A stretch of 64,000 nucleotides of DNA, from positions 38,157 to 102,156 of the forward strand of contig JBAUHI010000020.1 in the NCBI GenBank assembly GCA_049680185.1. The letters run 5' to 3'. The notes under the pieces were generated by a model, which made no database searches, was not told the origin of the DNA, and saw only the letters and a program-made list of their open reading frames with translations. Within the stretch, counting starts at the first letter, position 1; each line of letters begins with the position of its first letter. Origin of the DNA: CAMLHU01 sp049680185. Its GTDB lineage: Bacteria > Gemmatimonadota > Gemmatimonadetes > Gemmatimonadales > GWC2-71-9. The translations under genes and the position numbers were made by a program. Shown here piece after piece: positions 8,087 through 15,925 of the stretch.

Positions 8087-9009
8087 GCGTCGTGACGTTG
8101 GCGGAGAGCCGGCTCCCGCTGCAGATGCTGCGGCGTGGCAAGGTGCGCGAGGTCTACGCCGTGGACCCGGAGCACCTCCTGCTGGTGGCGAGCGACCGGG
8201 TGAGCGCCTTCGACGTGGTGATGCGCGAGGCGGTGCCGTGGAAGGGTGCGGTGCTGACCCAGGTCAGCGCCTTCTGGTTCGAGCTCCTGGCGGATGTCGT
8301 GCCGTCCCACTTCGTGACGGCCCGCACCGACGAGATCCTGGCCCGTATCCCGATGCTGCTGCCGCACCGGGACCAGATCCGGGGTCGCGCCACGCTGGTC
8401 CGCCGCACCACGCCGGTCGCCTTCGAATGCGTGGTGCGGGGCTACCTCTCCGGCTCGGCGTGGAACGAGTACCGCTCGGACGGGACGCTCGCGGGCGAAC
8501 CGCTCCCCCGTGGACTGACCGAGAGCGCCCGGCTCGACGCACCGATCTTCTCTCCCGCCACCAAGGCCGAGAGCGGCCACGACGAGAACGTCACGTTCGG
8601 CAGGATGGCCGAGGCGCTGGGTCCCTCGATGGCCGAACGCCTGCGGACCTTGAGCTTCGCGATCTACGCCCGGGGCCTCGCACACGCCGCTGCGCGCGGC
8701 ATCATCGTGGCCGACACCAAGTTCGAGTTCGGCACCGACAGCGCGGGGACCCTGCGACTGATCGACGAGGTGCTCACGCCCGACAGTTCCCGGTTCTGGC
8801 CCGTCGACCGGTACGCACCGGGCGGCCCTCAGCCGAGCTTCGACAAGCAGCCGCTGCGGGACTACCTGGCCGGCCTGCGCAGCGCCGGCACCTGGTCCGG
8901 AGAGGCGCCTCCGCCACGATTGCCCGATGCAGTGATCGAGGCCACGAGCGCCCGGTACGTGGACGCATTTTCCCGGCTCACGGGCCGAACGCTGGAGGAG
9001 TCACTCTGA
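8083..9009 (+). CDS. purC: Phosphoribosylaminoimidazole-succinocarboxamide synthase
   Basis: ATP-dependent ligation of aspartate to CAIR, making SAICAR, the substrate of the PurB encoded just upstream. The 308-aa protein has the family N-terminus RRGKVREVYAV, VASDRVSAFD, the VVRGYLSGSAWNEY motif and IVADTKFEFG plus LIDEVLTPDSSRFWP near the C-terminus. It is longer than the roughly 240-aa bacterial form and resembles the approximately 300-aa version. Start ATG overlaps purB (ATGA) and its stop overlaps the psd start. Confidence 0.95.
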   Translation: MSVVTLAESRLPLQMLRRGKVREVYAVDPEHLLLVASDRVSAFDVVMREAVPWKGAVLTQVSAFWFELLADVVPSHFVTARTDEILARIPMLLPHRDQIRGRATLVRRTTPVAFECVVRGYLSGSAWNEYRSDGTLAGEPLPRGLTESARLDAPIFSPATKAESGHDENVTFGRMAEALGPSMAERLRTLSFAIYARGLAHAAARGIIVADTKFEFGTDSAGTLRLIDEVLTPDSSRFWPVDRYAPGGPQPSFDKQPLRDYLAGLRSAGTWSGEAPPPRLPDAVIEATSARYVDAFSRLTGRTLEESL

Positions 9010-9635
9010 TGCGCATCGCTCGCGAAGGCTGGCCGTTCATCCTCGGCGCGGGGGCCGTACTCGTCGTGCTCGGGCTTCTGCACTGGTGGTGGGCGGCCGG
9101 CATCTGGGCACTGGTGGCCATCTGGGTGGTGGCGTTCTTCCGCGACCCCGAGCGGACAGGCCCCCGCGGCCCCCAGTACCTGATCGCGCCGGCGGATGGC
9201 CTCATCGTGAGCGTCGTCGACGTGGATGAGCCAAGCTTCCTGCAGGGCAAGGCGCAGCGGGTGGCCATATTCATGAACGTGTTCAACGTGCACGTGAACC
9301 GGTATCCGGCGGATGGCGTCGTGGCGTACCGCCACTACAATCCGGGACGCTTCCTGAACGCGGCCGATGAGAAGGCGAGCCTGATGAACGAACAATCGTC
9401 GGTCGGCCTCGACACGCCGAAGGGGAAGGTGCTGGTGCGACAGATCGCGGGGCTCATCGCGCGGCGGATCGTCACCGACCACACCCCCGGCACGGCGGTC
9501 CGGCAGGGCGCCCGGATGGGATTGATCCGGTTCGGCTCGCGGGTGGACCTGTTCGTGCCGCCGGGTGCCACGGTGCGGGTGCAGGTGGGCCAGAAGACCA
9601 CGGCCGGGCGGACGGTGGTGGCCGAATGGACCTGA
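9009..9635 (+). CDS. psd: Phosphatidylserine decarboxylase, short type
   Basis: Makes phosphatidylethanolamine from phosphatidylserine. At 208 aa it belongs to the short (Psd-A) class. Two hydrophobic segments (residues 9-45) anchor it to the inner membrane; DPER, APADG and the NVFNVHVNRYP motif follow. The pyruvoyl cofactor should arise by self-cleavage at Gly176-Ser177 in RFGSRVD. The ATG at 9009 shares one base with the purC stop. pssA, which makes its substrate, follows with a 10-base overlap, so the two enzymes of the pathway are coupled. Confidence 0.93.
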   Translation: MRIAREGWPFILGAGAVLVVLGLLHWWWAAGIWALVAIWVVAFFRDPERTGPRGPQYLIAPADGLIVSVVDVDEPSFLQGKAQRVAIFMNVFNVHVNRYPADGVVAYRHYNPGRFLNAADEKASLMNEQSSVGLDTPKGKVLVRQIAGLIARRIVTDHTPGTAVRQGARMGLIRFGSRVDLFVPPGATVRVQVGQKTTAGRTVVAEWT

Positions 9636-10477
9636 TGCCCCGCCGTCCCGGCCTGCCCCGCCGCAGCATCGGCCGGGCGGTCATCGTCCTCCCCAGCACC
9701 TTCACGCTCGGCAACCTGTTCTTCGGCGTGTGGGCCATCGTCGCGGCGTATAACCGCAACTTCACGGCGGCCGCCTGGTACGTGGTGTTCGCGGGAGTGC
9801 TGGACATGCTCGACGGCCGGATCGCTCGCCTGTCCAAGACGGGCACCCGGTTCGGCGCCGAACTCGATTCGCTGGTGGACGCCATCTCGTTCGGTGTGGC
9901 GCCGGCGATGATCATGTACTTCCTGGAATTCTCGACCGCCGGTCGGTTCGCCTGGGTCATATGTTACGCGTACGTGGTGGGGGGAGTGCTCCGCCTGGCG
10001 CGCTACAACGTGCAGACCCACGGCAAGCCGGAGGGGGGGAGCTGGTTCACCGGACTTCCCTCTCCCGCCGCCGCGATGACGCTGGCCACCTGGTACCCGT
10101 TCAGCCAGACGGCGTTCTACCGCGACGTGCTGGCACCGATGGATCTGCCGCAGCCGGGGCTCACGGTGCTGATCGTGCTTGCCGCCGTGCTGATGGTGAG
10201 CAACGTGAAGTACCCCCGCTTTCCGGCCGCCGGATTCCGAAGCGCCAAGGGGATCTTCGGCACGGTCTTCACGCTGACGATCGTGGTCCTCGGCCTCACA
10301 TGGCCGGAGTACCTCTTCTTTCCGCTCGGCATCACGTTCATGGCCTATGGGGTGGTGCGGGCCGGCGCCCTGGCGCTATTCGACCGGCCGGAACCGGCCG
10401 GGCCGGGGCCGGACGATGATGACCTGAATGACGATGACGACGATGGTGCGGCCGCGCGCCGGGAGAACGACCTGTGA
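9626..10477 (+). CDS. pssA: CDP-diacylglycerol-serine O-phosphatidyltransferase
   Basis: Integral membrane enzyme producing phosphatidylserine. The CDP-alcohol phosphatidyltransferase signature DG-x2-AR-x8-G-x3-D-x3-D is readable at residues 63-85 (DGRIAR through DSLVD). Several hydrophobic helices follow, and the 283-aa chain ends in a very acidic, aspartate-rich tail (about residues 260-275) that is unusual and probably cytoplasmic. Located between psd and purS with overlaps at both ends (GTGA with purS). Confidence 0.94.
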   Translation: MDLMPRRPGLPRRSIGRAVIVLPSTFTLGNLFFGVWAIVAAYNRNFTAAAWYVVFAGVLDMLDGRIARLSKTGTRFGAELDSLVDAISFGVAPAMIMYFLEFSTAGRFAWVICYAYVVGGVLRLARYNVQTHGKPEGGSWFTGLPSPAAAMTLATWYPFSQTAFYRDVLAPMDLPQPGLTVLIVLAAVLMVSNVKYPRFPAAGFRSAKGIFGTVFTLTIVVLGLTWPEYLFFPLGITFMAYGVVRAGALALFDRPEPAGPGPDDDDLNDDDDDGAAARRENDL

Positions 10478-10725
10478 CCTTTCGTGTCCACGTGCAGGTG
10501 ATGCCCCGCGCCGGCCTCCTCGATCCCCAGGGCCAGGCGGTCGAGACCGCACTCCATGCGCTGGGATTCAGCGGCGCCGCCCAGGTGCGGATCGGCCGGT
10601 CGATCACCTTCGAGCTCCGGGCCGCCTCGAGCGAGGACGCCGCCGCCAAGGCGCGCCAGATGTGCGACAAGCTCTTGGCCAACCCGGTCACCGAGGACTT
10701 CGAGTTGCGGGTCGAGGAGGCCTGA
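10474..10725 (+). CDS. purS: FGAM synthase subunit PurS
   Basis: Small (83 aa) structural subunit of the three-part formylglycinamidine ribonucleotide synthase PurSQL, which bridges the glutaminase PurQ and synthetase PurL. Typical features are V-x-V-MPR-GLLDPQGQAVE near the start and F-E-LRVEE at the end. The start is GTG at 10474 overlapping the pssA stop; the stop overlaps the purQ ATG by one base. Confidence 0.92.
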   Translation: MTFRVHVQVMPRAGLLDPQGQAVETALHALGFSGAAQVRIGRSITFELRAASSEDAAAKARQMCDKLLANPVTEDFELRVEEA

Positions 10726-11411
10726 TGTTCCGCGCCGCGGTGATCCGCTTTCCCGGCAGCAACTGCGATCAGGACGTGCTCCACGCCGCCCAGCGTGCCG
10801 GCGCCGAAGCGTATTACGTCTGGCACCAGGACACCGATCTCGCCGCCGCGGATGCGGTGCTCCTCCCGGGCGGCTTCAGCTTCGGCGATCACCTGCGTTC
10901 GGGGGCCATCGCGCGGTTCAGCCCCGTGATGCAGGCGGTCCAGCGGCACGCCGAGGCCGGCGGACTGGTGCTCGGGATCTGCAACGGATTCCAGATCCTC
11001 TGCGAAGCGGGCCTCCTCCCGGGTGCGTTGATGAAGAACGAGCGGCTGACCTTTGCATCCCGCCCGGTGACGTTGCGGATCGAGCGGACGGCGACCGCAT
11101 TCACGAGCGCCTATCGCAAGGGCCAGCTCATCCAGATGCCGGTGGCGCACGGCGACGGCCGGTTCGCGGCCGACCCCGAGACCCTCCGGCGCCTGGAGGC
11201 GGAGGGGCAAGTGGTGGTCCGCTACGCCACCGCCGAGGACAACCCCAACGGCTCCGCCGCCGACATCGCAGGGATCTGCAATCCGACCGGCACCGTGGTG
11301 GGGCTCATGCCCCACCCCGACCGCGCCGCCGACCCGCTCCTTGGCAACCCCGATGGGCTCGGTTTCTTCACCTCGATGCTCGCGGCCATCCCCGCGGCAG
11401 GAGTTTGCTGA
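10725..11411 (+). CDS. purQ: FGAM synthase glutaminase subunit PurQ
   Basis: Class I glutamine amidotransferase that supplies ammonia to PurL. The 228-aa protein has LPGGFSFGDHLR, the nucleophile Cys86 in GICNGFQ and the histidine of MPHPDR, so the catalytic residues are complete. Start ATG at 10725 overlaps the purS stop (TGATG). Two unrelated small genes separate it from purL although all three PurSQL subunits are needed together. Confidence 0.94.
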   Translation: MFRAAVIRFPGSNCDQDVLHAAQRAGAEAYYVWHQDTDLAAADAVLLPGGFSFGDHLRSGAIARFSPVMQAVQRHAEAGGLVLGICNGFQILCEAGLLPGALMKNERLTFASRPVTLRIERTATAFTSAYRKGQLIQMPVAHGDGRFAADPETLRRLEAEGQVVVRYATAEDNPNGSAADIAGICNPTGTVVGLMPHPDRAADPLLGNPDGLGFFTSMLAAIPAAGVC

Positions 11412-11860
11412 TGCGCACCATCGCTCTCATCGCGACCGCCCTGATCGTCCCGTCCCTGGCGTTCGCCCAGCAGCCGACGACGCCCCCGACCGATACCGCC
11501 GCGGCGGCAGCGCCAGCCCCGGCGGTGGTGCCGGTCCCGACCATCACTCCGCCGGCCGACACGCCGATGTCGCCAGCGCCCGCGGCCGCGACGGAGTCGG
11601 TCGCCACGATCGCGCCGGGAATGACGGTGGCGGAAGTGGAAGCGGCGTGGGGCAAGGCCGGTGTCGTCCGGACCGACGGGGCCCAGACCTTCCTCTTCTA
11701 CAAGAACGACTGCCTCAAGACGTGCGGCACGTTCGACGTGGTGATGCTGCAGGACGGCAAGGTCATCGATGCGATCGTCCGCGCCAGCTATCATCGATAC
11801 AGCGGCACTTCGTCCTCTCCGGCGGGGCGCAAGCCGTCCTTCACCAAGCCGACCGCATGA
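11411..11860 (+). CDS. Secreted protein with a BamE/SmpA-like C-terminal domain
   Basis: The 149-aa product begins with a signal peptide (residues 1-19, cleavage near AFAQQ), followed by a 40-residue linker very rich in Pro, Ala and Thr, then a compact domain beginning IAPGMTVAEVEAAWGKAG. G-M-T-x-x-E-V-x-x-x-x-G is the hallmark opening of the BamE/OmlA fold used in outer-membrane assembly and beta-lactamase-inhibitor-like proteins. There is no lipobox cysteine, so it is probably soluble in the periplasm. Two later cysteines (NDCLKTCG) could form a disulfide. It overlaps the purQ stop by one base. Function is unknown; the domain match rests on pattern only. Confidence 0.6.
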   Translation: MRTIALIATALIVPSLAFAQQPTTPPTDTAAAAAPAPAVVPVPTITPPADTPMSPAPAAATESVATIAPGMTVAEVEAAWGKAGVVRTDGAQTFLFYKNDCLKTCGTFDVVMLQDGKVIDAIVRASYHRYSGTSSSPAGRKPSFTKPTA

Positions 11861-11867
11861 CCGACCG

Positions 11868-12194
11868 ATGACCATGGAAAAGCCGAGCAAGGGCGAAGAC
11901 GAATACTTTGCGCGCCAGGACGCCGAGCTGATCCGGAAGGAACGGGACTCGACCGCGACCCAGGCCGATGACGATGCGCGCCACAGCCACGTCGGGAAGT
12001 GCCCCCGGTGCGGCCACGATATGCACCACGAGGGGTACCACGAGATCCCCGTGCAGCGATGCGGAAACTGCGGGGGGGTGTTCCTTGACAGCGCCGCGCT
12101 CGAGCAACTCGCCACGCACCATGATCCCGGCATCCTCGGCCGCGTCTTTGCCGACCTGAGCAAGGCCTTGCAGGGCCCCGGCCGCCACACGTGA
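11868..12194 (+). CDS. Small zinc-ribbon protein, zf-TFIIB type
   Basis: A 108-aa protein with a charged helical N-terminus (EDEYFARQDAELIRKE) and one zinc ribbon CPRCGHDM...RCGNCGGVFLD (about residues 45-75), the arrangement of the zf-TFIIB family of short bacterial proteins of unknown function. The C-terminus carries a further helix. It could start at either ATG (11868 or 11874). It lies 7 bases after the BamE-like gene and overlaps the purL GTG by 4 bases, so it is expressed with the purine genes. Confidence 0.7.
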   Translation: MTMEKPSKGEDEYFARQDAELIRKERDSTATQADDDARHSHVGKCPRCGHDMHHEGYHEIPVQRCGNCGGVFLDSAALEQLATHHDPGILGRVFADLSKALQGPGRHT

Positions 12195-14485
12195 CCGCCA
12201 CGGCACCTACCCGCGCCCATCCCTTCCCCGGCGAACCGCCGGTCACCGACCGGCTGGTGCGCGAGCATAATCTCACGCCCTCGGAATACGAACGGATCGA
12301 GGAACTCCTCGGCCGCCGACCCACGCTCACCGAACTCGGGGTCTTTTCCGCCCTCTGGTCGGAGCACTGCTCGTACAAGCATTCCAAACCGGTGCTCCGG
12401 AAGTTCCCGACCGGCGGGACCGCCGTGATCCAGGGCCCGGGAGAGAATGCCGGCGTCCTGCGCCTGCCGCGCGGCTGGGCGGTGGCGTTCAAGGTCGAGT
12501 CCCACAATCACCCCTCGGCGGTCGAACCCTTCCAGGGCGCCGCCACCGGCGTCGGCGGCATCCTGCGCGACGTGTTCACGATGGGCGCCCGCCCGGTCGC
12601 GGTGCTCAACAGCCTGCGCTTCGGCCCGCTCGACGAACCCCGTAACCGCTACCTCTTTGCCGGCGTCGTCCGCGGCGTCGGGACCTACGGCAACTGCGTC
12701 GGCATCCCGACCCTGGGCGGCGAGGTCGACTTCGCCCCGGGGTACAGCGGCAACCCCCTCGTCAACGCGATGGCGGTGGGCCTGCTCAAGGAAGCGGACC
12801 TGATCACCGCCCGGGCCCACGGCGAAGGCAACGTGCTCTTGACGGTCGGCGCGCGCACCGGCCGGGACGGGATCCACGGCGCCAGCTTCGCCTCCGAAGA
12901 TCTCTCCGCCAAGTCCGAGGCCCGTCGGCCCCAGGTCCAGGTGGGCGATCCCTTCACCGAAAAACTCCTCCTCGAGGCCACGCTCGAGCTCCGCTCCCGC
13001 GACCTCATGGTGGCCATCCAGGACATGGGAGCCGCCGGCCTCACCAGTTCATCGGCCGAGATGGCCGCCCGAGGCGGTGTCGGCGTCGAGCTCGAGACCG
13101 ACAAGGTCCCCGTCCGCGAAGCTGGCATGACGCCCTACGAGATCCTGCTCTCGGAATCCCAGGAGCGGATGCTGGTGGTGGCGGAGCCCCGCCGCATCGA
13201 CGCGATCAAGGAGGTCTGCGAGCGCTGGGGACTCCACGCGACGCCGATCGGCCACGTGACGAATGACGGGATGTTCCGGGTGCGGCACGGCGGAATCGTG
13301 GTGGCGGAGATCCCTGCCCAGCGCCTGGTCGACGACGCGCCGGTCTACCACCCCGCCGCGGCCGAGTCTCCTGCCGCGCGCGCGCGCCGTGCGCTCCGCC
13401 CCTCCCGGGCACCCCGCACCGACGTCCGCCGGGCGCTGCCATTCCTGCTCGATGTGCCGAGCATCGCGAGCAAGCGCTGGGTGTTCGAGCAGTACGATTC
13501 CACGGTCCAGGCCAACACCGTCCTCGGCCCCGGTGGTGATGCCGGCGTGCTCCGCGTCGACCATGAGGCGTTCGGCCTTGCCGTGACCCTCGACTGCAAC
13601 GCCCGATTCGTGGCGCTCGATCCCTACGAGGGCGGCAAGGCGGTGGTGGCGGAGGCGGCCCGCAACGTCGCCTGCACCGGAGCGGTGCCGCTCGGAATCA
13701 CCGACTGCCTCAATTTCGGCAACCCGGAGCGGCCGGAGGTCTTCTTCCAGTTCACCGAGGCGTGCCGCGGGATCAGCGACGCCTGCCGGGCGTTCGACAT
13801 CCCGGTCACGGGCGGGAATGTCTCCTTCTATAATGAAAGCCCGACCGGGGCCATCGATCCGACGCCGGTGATCGGGCTGGTCGGGTTGCTGGATCGGGTC
13901 GACCAGCGGATCCCCAGCCACTTTGCCACCGAGGGTGATCGCATCGTGATCTTCGGCCGGACGCGGGGTGAGATGGGCGGCTCGGCGTACTGGTCGGAGG
14001 TGCTCGACTGCACCGGCGGCCGTCCCCCGCAGGTCGACCTCGAAGCCGAACGTGCACTCCAGGGTCTCCTGGCCGAGGCCGCCCGCGCGGGACTCCTCCG
14101 CTCGGCGCACGATTGCTCCACCGGTGGCCTGGCAGTGGCGCTGGCGGAGGCCGCGCTCGGCGGTCCCTACGCGGCGCACGGACTTGGCGCCGAGATCGAC
14201 CTTCGCGGCTATGCACCGACACTTGACGATGCGGCACTCCTGTATGGCGAGGACCATGGCCGCGTGGTGGCCACGTTCAGAGCGGCAGATGCTGGCCAAC
14301 TCGCCGCACTGGCCCGGCGCCACGGAGTGCCCGGCTTCGGCGCCGGGTGGGTCGGTCCGGGTGGCGGGGCGCTCCAGATCCGCACTGAGCGCGGAAGCCT
14401 TCGGTGGTCCATCGACCAGCTCCGCAAGACCTATCTCGACGCGATCCCGCGGCGGATGGCGGCCACTATCGGCGGGGGGAACTGA
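12191..14485 (+). CDS. purL: FGAM synthase large subunit PurL
   Basis: ATP-dependent synthetase subunit converting FGAR to FGAM with ammonia from PurQ. At 764 aa this is the small PurL class that works with PurS and PurQ. It shows LWSEHCSYKHS, KVESHNHPSAVEP, the GVGGILRD glycine loop, and in the second half TDCLNFGNPE and VTGGNVSFYNE. Start is GTG at 12191 overlapping the upstream gene. The purF start follows 2 bases after its stop. Confidence 0.95.
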   Translation: MTATAPTRAHPFPGEPPVTDRLVREHNLTPSEYERIEELLGRRPTLTELGVFSALWSEHCSYKHSKPVLRKFPTGGTAVIQGPGENAGVLRLPRGWAVAFKVESHNHPSAVEPFQGAATGVGGILRDVFTMGARPVAVLNSLRFGPLDEPRNRYLFAGVVRGVGTYGNCVGIPTLGGEVDFAPGYSGNPLVNAMAVGLLKEADLITARAHGEGNVLLTVGARTGRDGIHGASFASEDLSAKSEARRPQVQVGDPFTEKLLLEATLELRSRDLMVAIQDMGAAGLTSSSAEMAARGGVGVELETDKVPVREAGMTPYEILLSESQERMLVVAEPRRIDAIKEVCERWGLHATPIGHVTNDGMFRVRHGGIVVAEIPAQRLVDDAPVYHPAAAESPAARARRALRPSRAPRTDVRRALPFLLDVPSIASKRWVFEQYDSTVQANTVLGPGGDAGVLRVDHEAFGLAVTLDCNARFVALDPYEGGKAVVAEAARNVACTGAVPLGITDCLNFGNPERPEVFFQFTEACRGISDACRAFDIPVTGGNVSFYNESPTGAIDPTPVIGLVGLLDRVDQRIPSHFATEGDRIVIFGRTRGEMGGSAYWSEVLDCTGGRPPQVDLEAERALQGLLAEAARAGLLRSAHDCSTGGLAVALAEAALGGPYAAHGLGAEIDLRGYAPTLDDAALLYGEDHGRVVATFRAADAGQLAALARRHGVPGFGAGWVGPGGGALQIRTERGSLRWSIDQLRKTYLDAIPRRMAATIGGGN

Positions 14486-14487
14486 CG

Positions 14488-15861
14488 ATGTGCGGCATCT
14501 TCGGCGTCTCCGGCGTCCCCGACGCGGCACGGCTCACCTACCTCGGCCTGTACGCCCTGCAGCATCGCGGTCAGGAGAGCGCCGGCATCGTGGCGATCGA
14601 TGCCAATGGGCAGGCCCGACTCCATCGCGGCATGGGTCTGGTGTCCGACAATTTCAAGGGCACCGAGCTCTCCGGGCTGGTCGGCGACACCGCCATCGGC
14701 CACACCCGCTATTCGACCGCCGGCAGCTCGGTGCTCTCCAACGCCCAGCCCTTCCTCGTCAACTACCGGCACGGGCCGCTCAGCATCGCGCACAACGGCA
14801 ACCTGACCAACGCCATCGAGCTCCGGCACGACCTGGTCGAACGCGGGTCGCTCTTTGCCTCGACCAGCGACACCGAAGCGCTCGTCCACCTGATCGCGCG
14901 GTCCGATGAGCCCGATCCGGAGCGCCAGATCCGCGCGGCACTCGAGGCGTCCGAGGGCGCGTACACCCTGCTCATCACCGTCGGCCGGGCGATGTTCGCC
15001 GTGGTCGATGCCCGGGGGTTCCGCCCGCTCGTCATCGGTCGACTGGGCGATGGGATCGTGGTCGCGTCGGAGACCTGCGCCCTCGACCTCGTGGGGGCGA
15101 CACCGCTCCGCGAGCTCCGCCCCGGCGAATTCGTGCGCATCGAGGACGGGCGGGTCACCGACCTCGCGCCGCTCTCACCGCGTCCCGAGAGCCGGTGCGT
15201 CTTCGAGCTGGTGTACTTTGCCCGCCCCGACAGCCGGGTCTTCGGCGAGTCGGTCGACGCGGTGCGTCGGTCTCTCGGCCGCCAACTGGCCATCGAACAT
15301 CCGGTCCCCGATGCCGACGTGGTCTTCAGCGTGCCCGACAGCGCCAATGCAATGGCGCTGGGGTACGCCGAGCAGTCGGGCATACCGCTCGAGAACGGGC
15401 TCATCCGCAACCACTACGTCGGACGCACGTTCATCAACCCGAGCCAGGCGCTCCGGGTGGCCAAGGTCCGGATCAAGTTCAACCCGGTCCGCGAGGTGAT
15501 CGCCGGCAAGAAGGTCGTCGTGGTCGATGACAGCCTGGTGCGCGGCACCACCAGCCAGGGCCTCGTCACCATGATCCGGCAGGCCGGCGCCCGCGAGGTG
15601 CACCTCCGGCTCGCCTCCCCACCGATCACCGGCCCCTGTCACTACGGAATCGATACGCCGACCCGCGAAGAGCTGATCGCCTCCACGCACTCGCCCGAGG
15701 AGATCCGGAAGTTCCTCGGCGTCGACACCCTCGGCTACCTGTCGCTCGACAGGATGCTCGAGGCGGCAGGGACCCGGAACCGGTGGTGCCACGCCTGCTT
15801 CTCCGGCCAGTACCCGACCGGCGAGAGCGCATTGGTGACCATGGGAGCGGTGCGGCGATAA
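14488..15861 (+). CDS. purF: Amidophosphoribosyltransferase
   Basis: First committed step of purine synthesis, transferring glutamine ammonia to PRPP. The N-terminal nucleophile is Cys2 (MCGIFGVSG), with no propeptide. LQHRGQESAGI and HTRYSTAG mark the glutaminase domain, and VVVDDSLVRGTTS is the PRPP-binding loop of the phosphoribosyltransferase domain. The length is 457 aa. A 64-base gap before ppdK is the first clear break in the series. Confidence 0.95.
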   Translation: MCGIFGVSGVPDAARLTYLGLYALQHRGQESAGIVAIDANGQARLHRGMGLVSDNFKGTELSGLVGDTAIGHTRYSTAGSSVLSNAQPFLVNYRHGPLSIAHNGNLTNAIELRHDLVERGSLFASTSDTEALVHLIARSDEPDPERQIRAALEASEGAYTLLITVGRAMFAVVDARGFRPLVIGRLGDGIVVASETCALDLVGATPLRELRPGEFVRIEDGRVTDLAPLSPRPESRCVFELVYFARPDSRVFGESVDAVRRSLGRQLAIEHPVPDADVVFSVPDSANAMALGYAEQSGIPLENGLIRNHYVGRTFINPSQALRVAKVRIKFNPVREVIAGKKVVVVDDSLVRGTTSQGLVTMIRQAGAREVHLRLASPPITGPCHYGIDTPTREELIASTHSPEEIRKFLGVDTLGYLSLDRMLEAAGTRNRWCHACFSGQYPTGESALVTMGAVRR

Positions 15862-15925
15862 GGCGGGTTGAGCGGGTGAAGTACGGCAGTTCTGATCCAT
15901 TTGCACTGCGGCCCCGGGGCGAGAC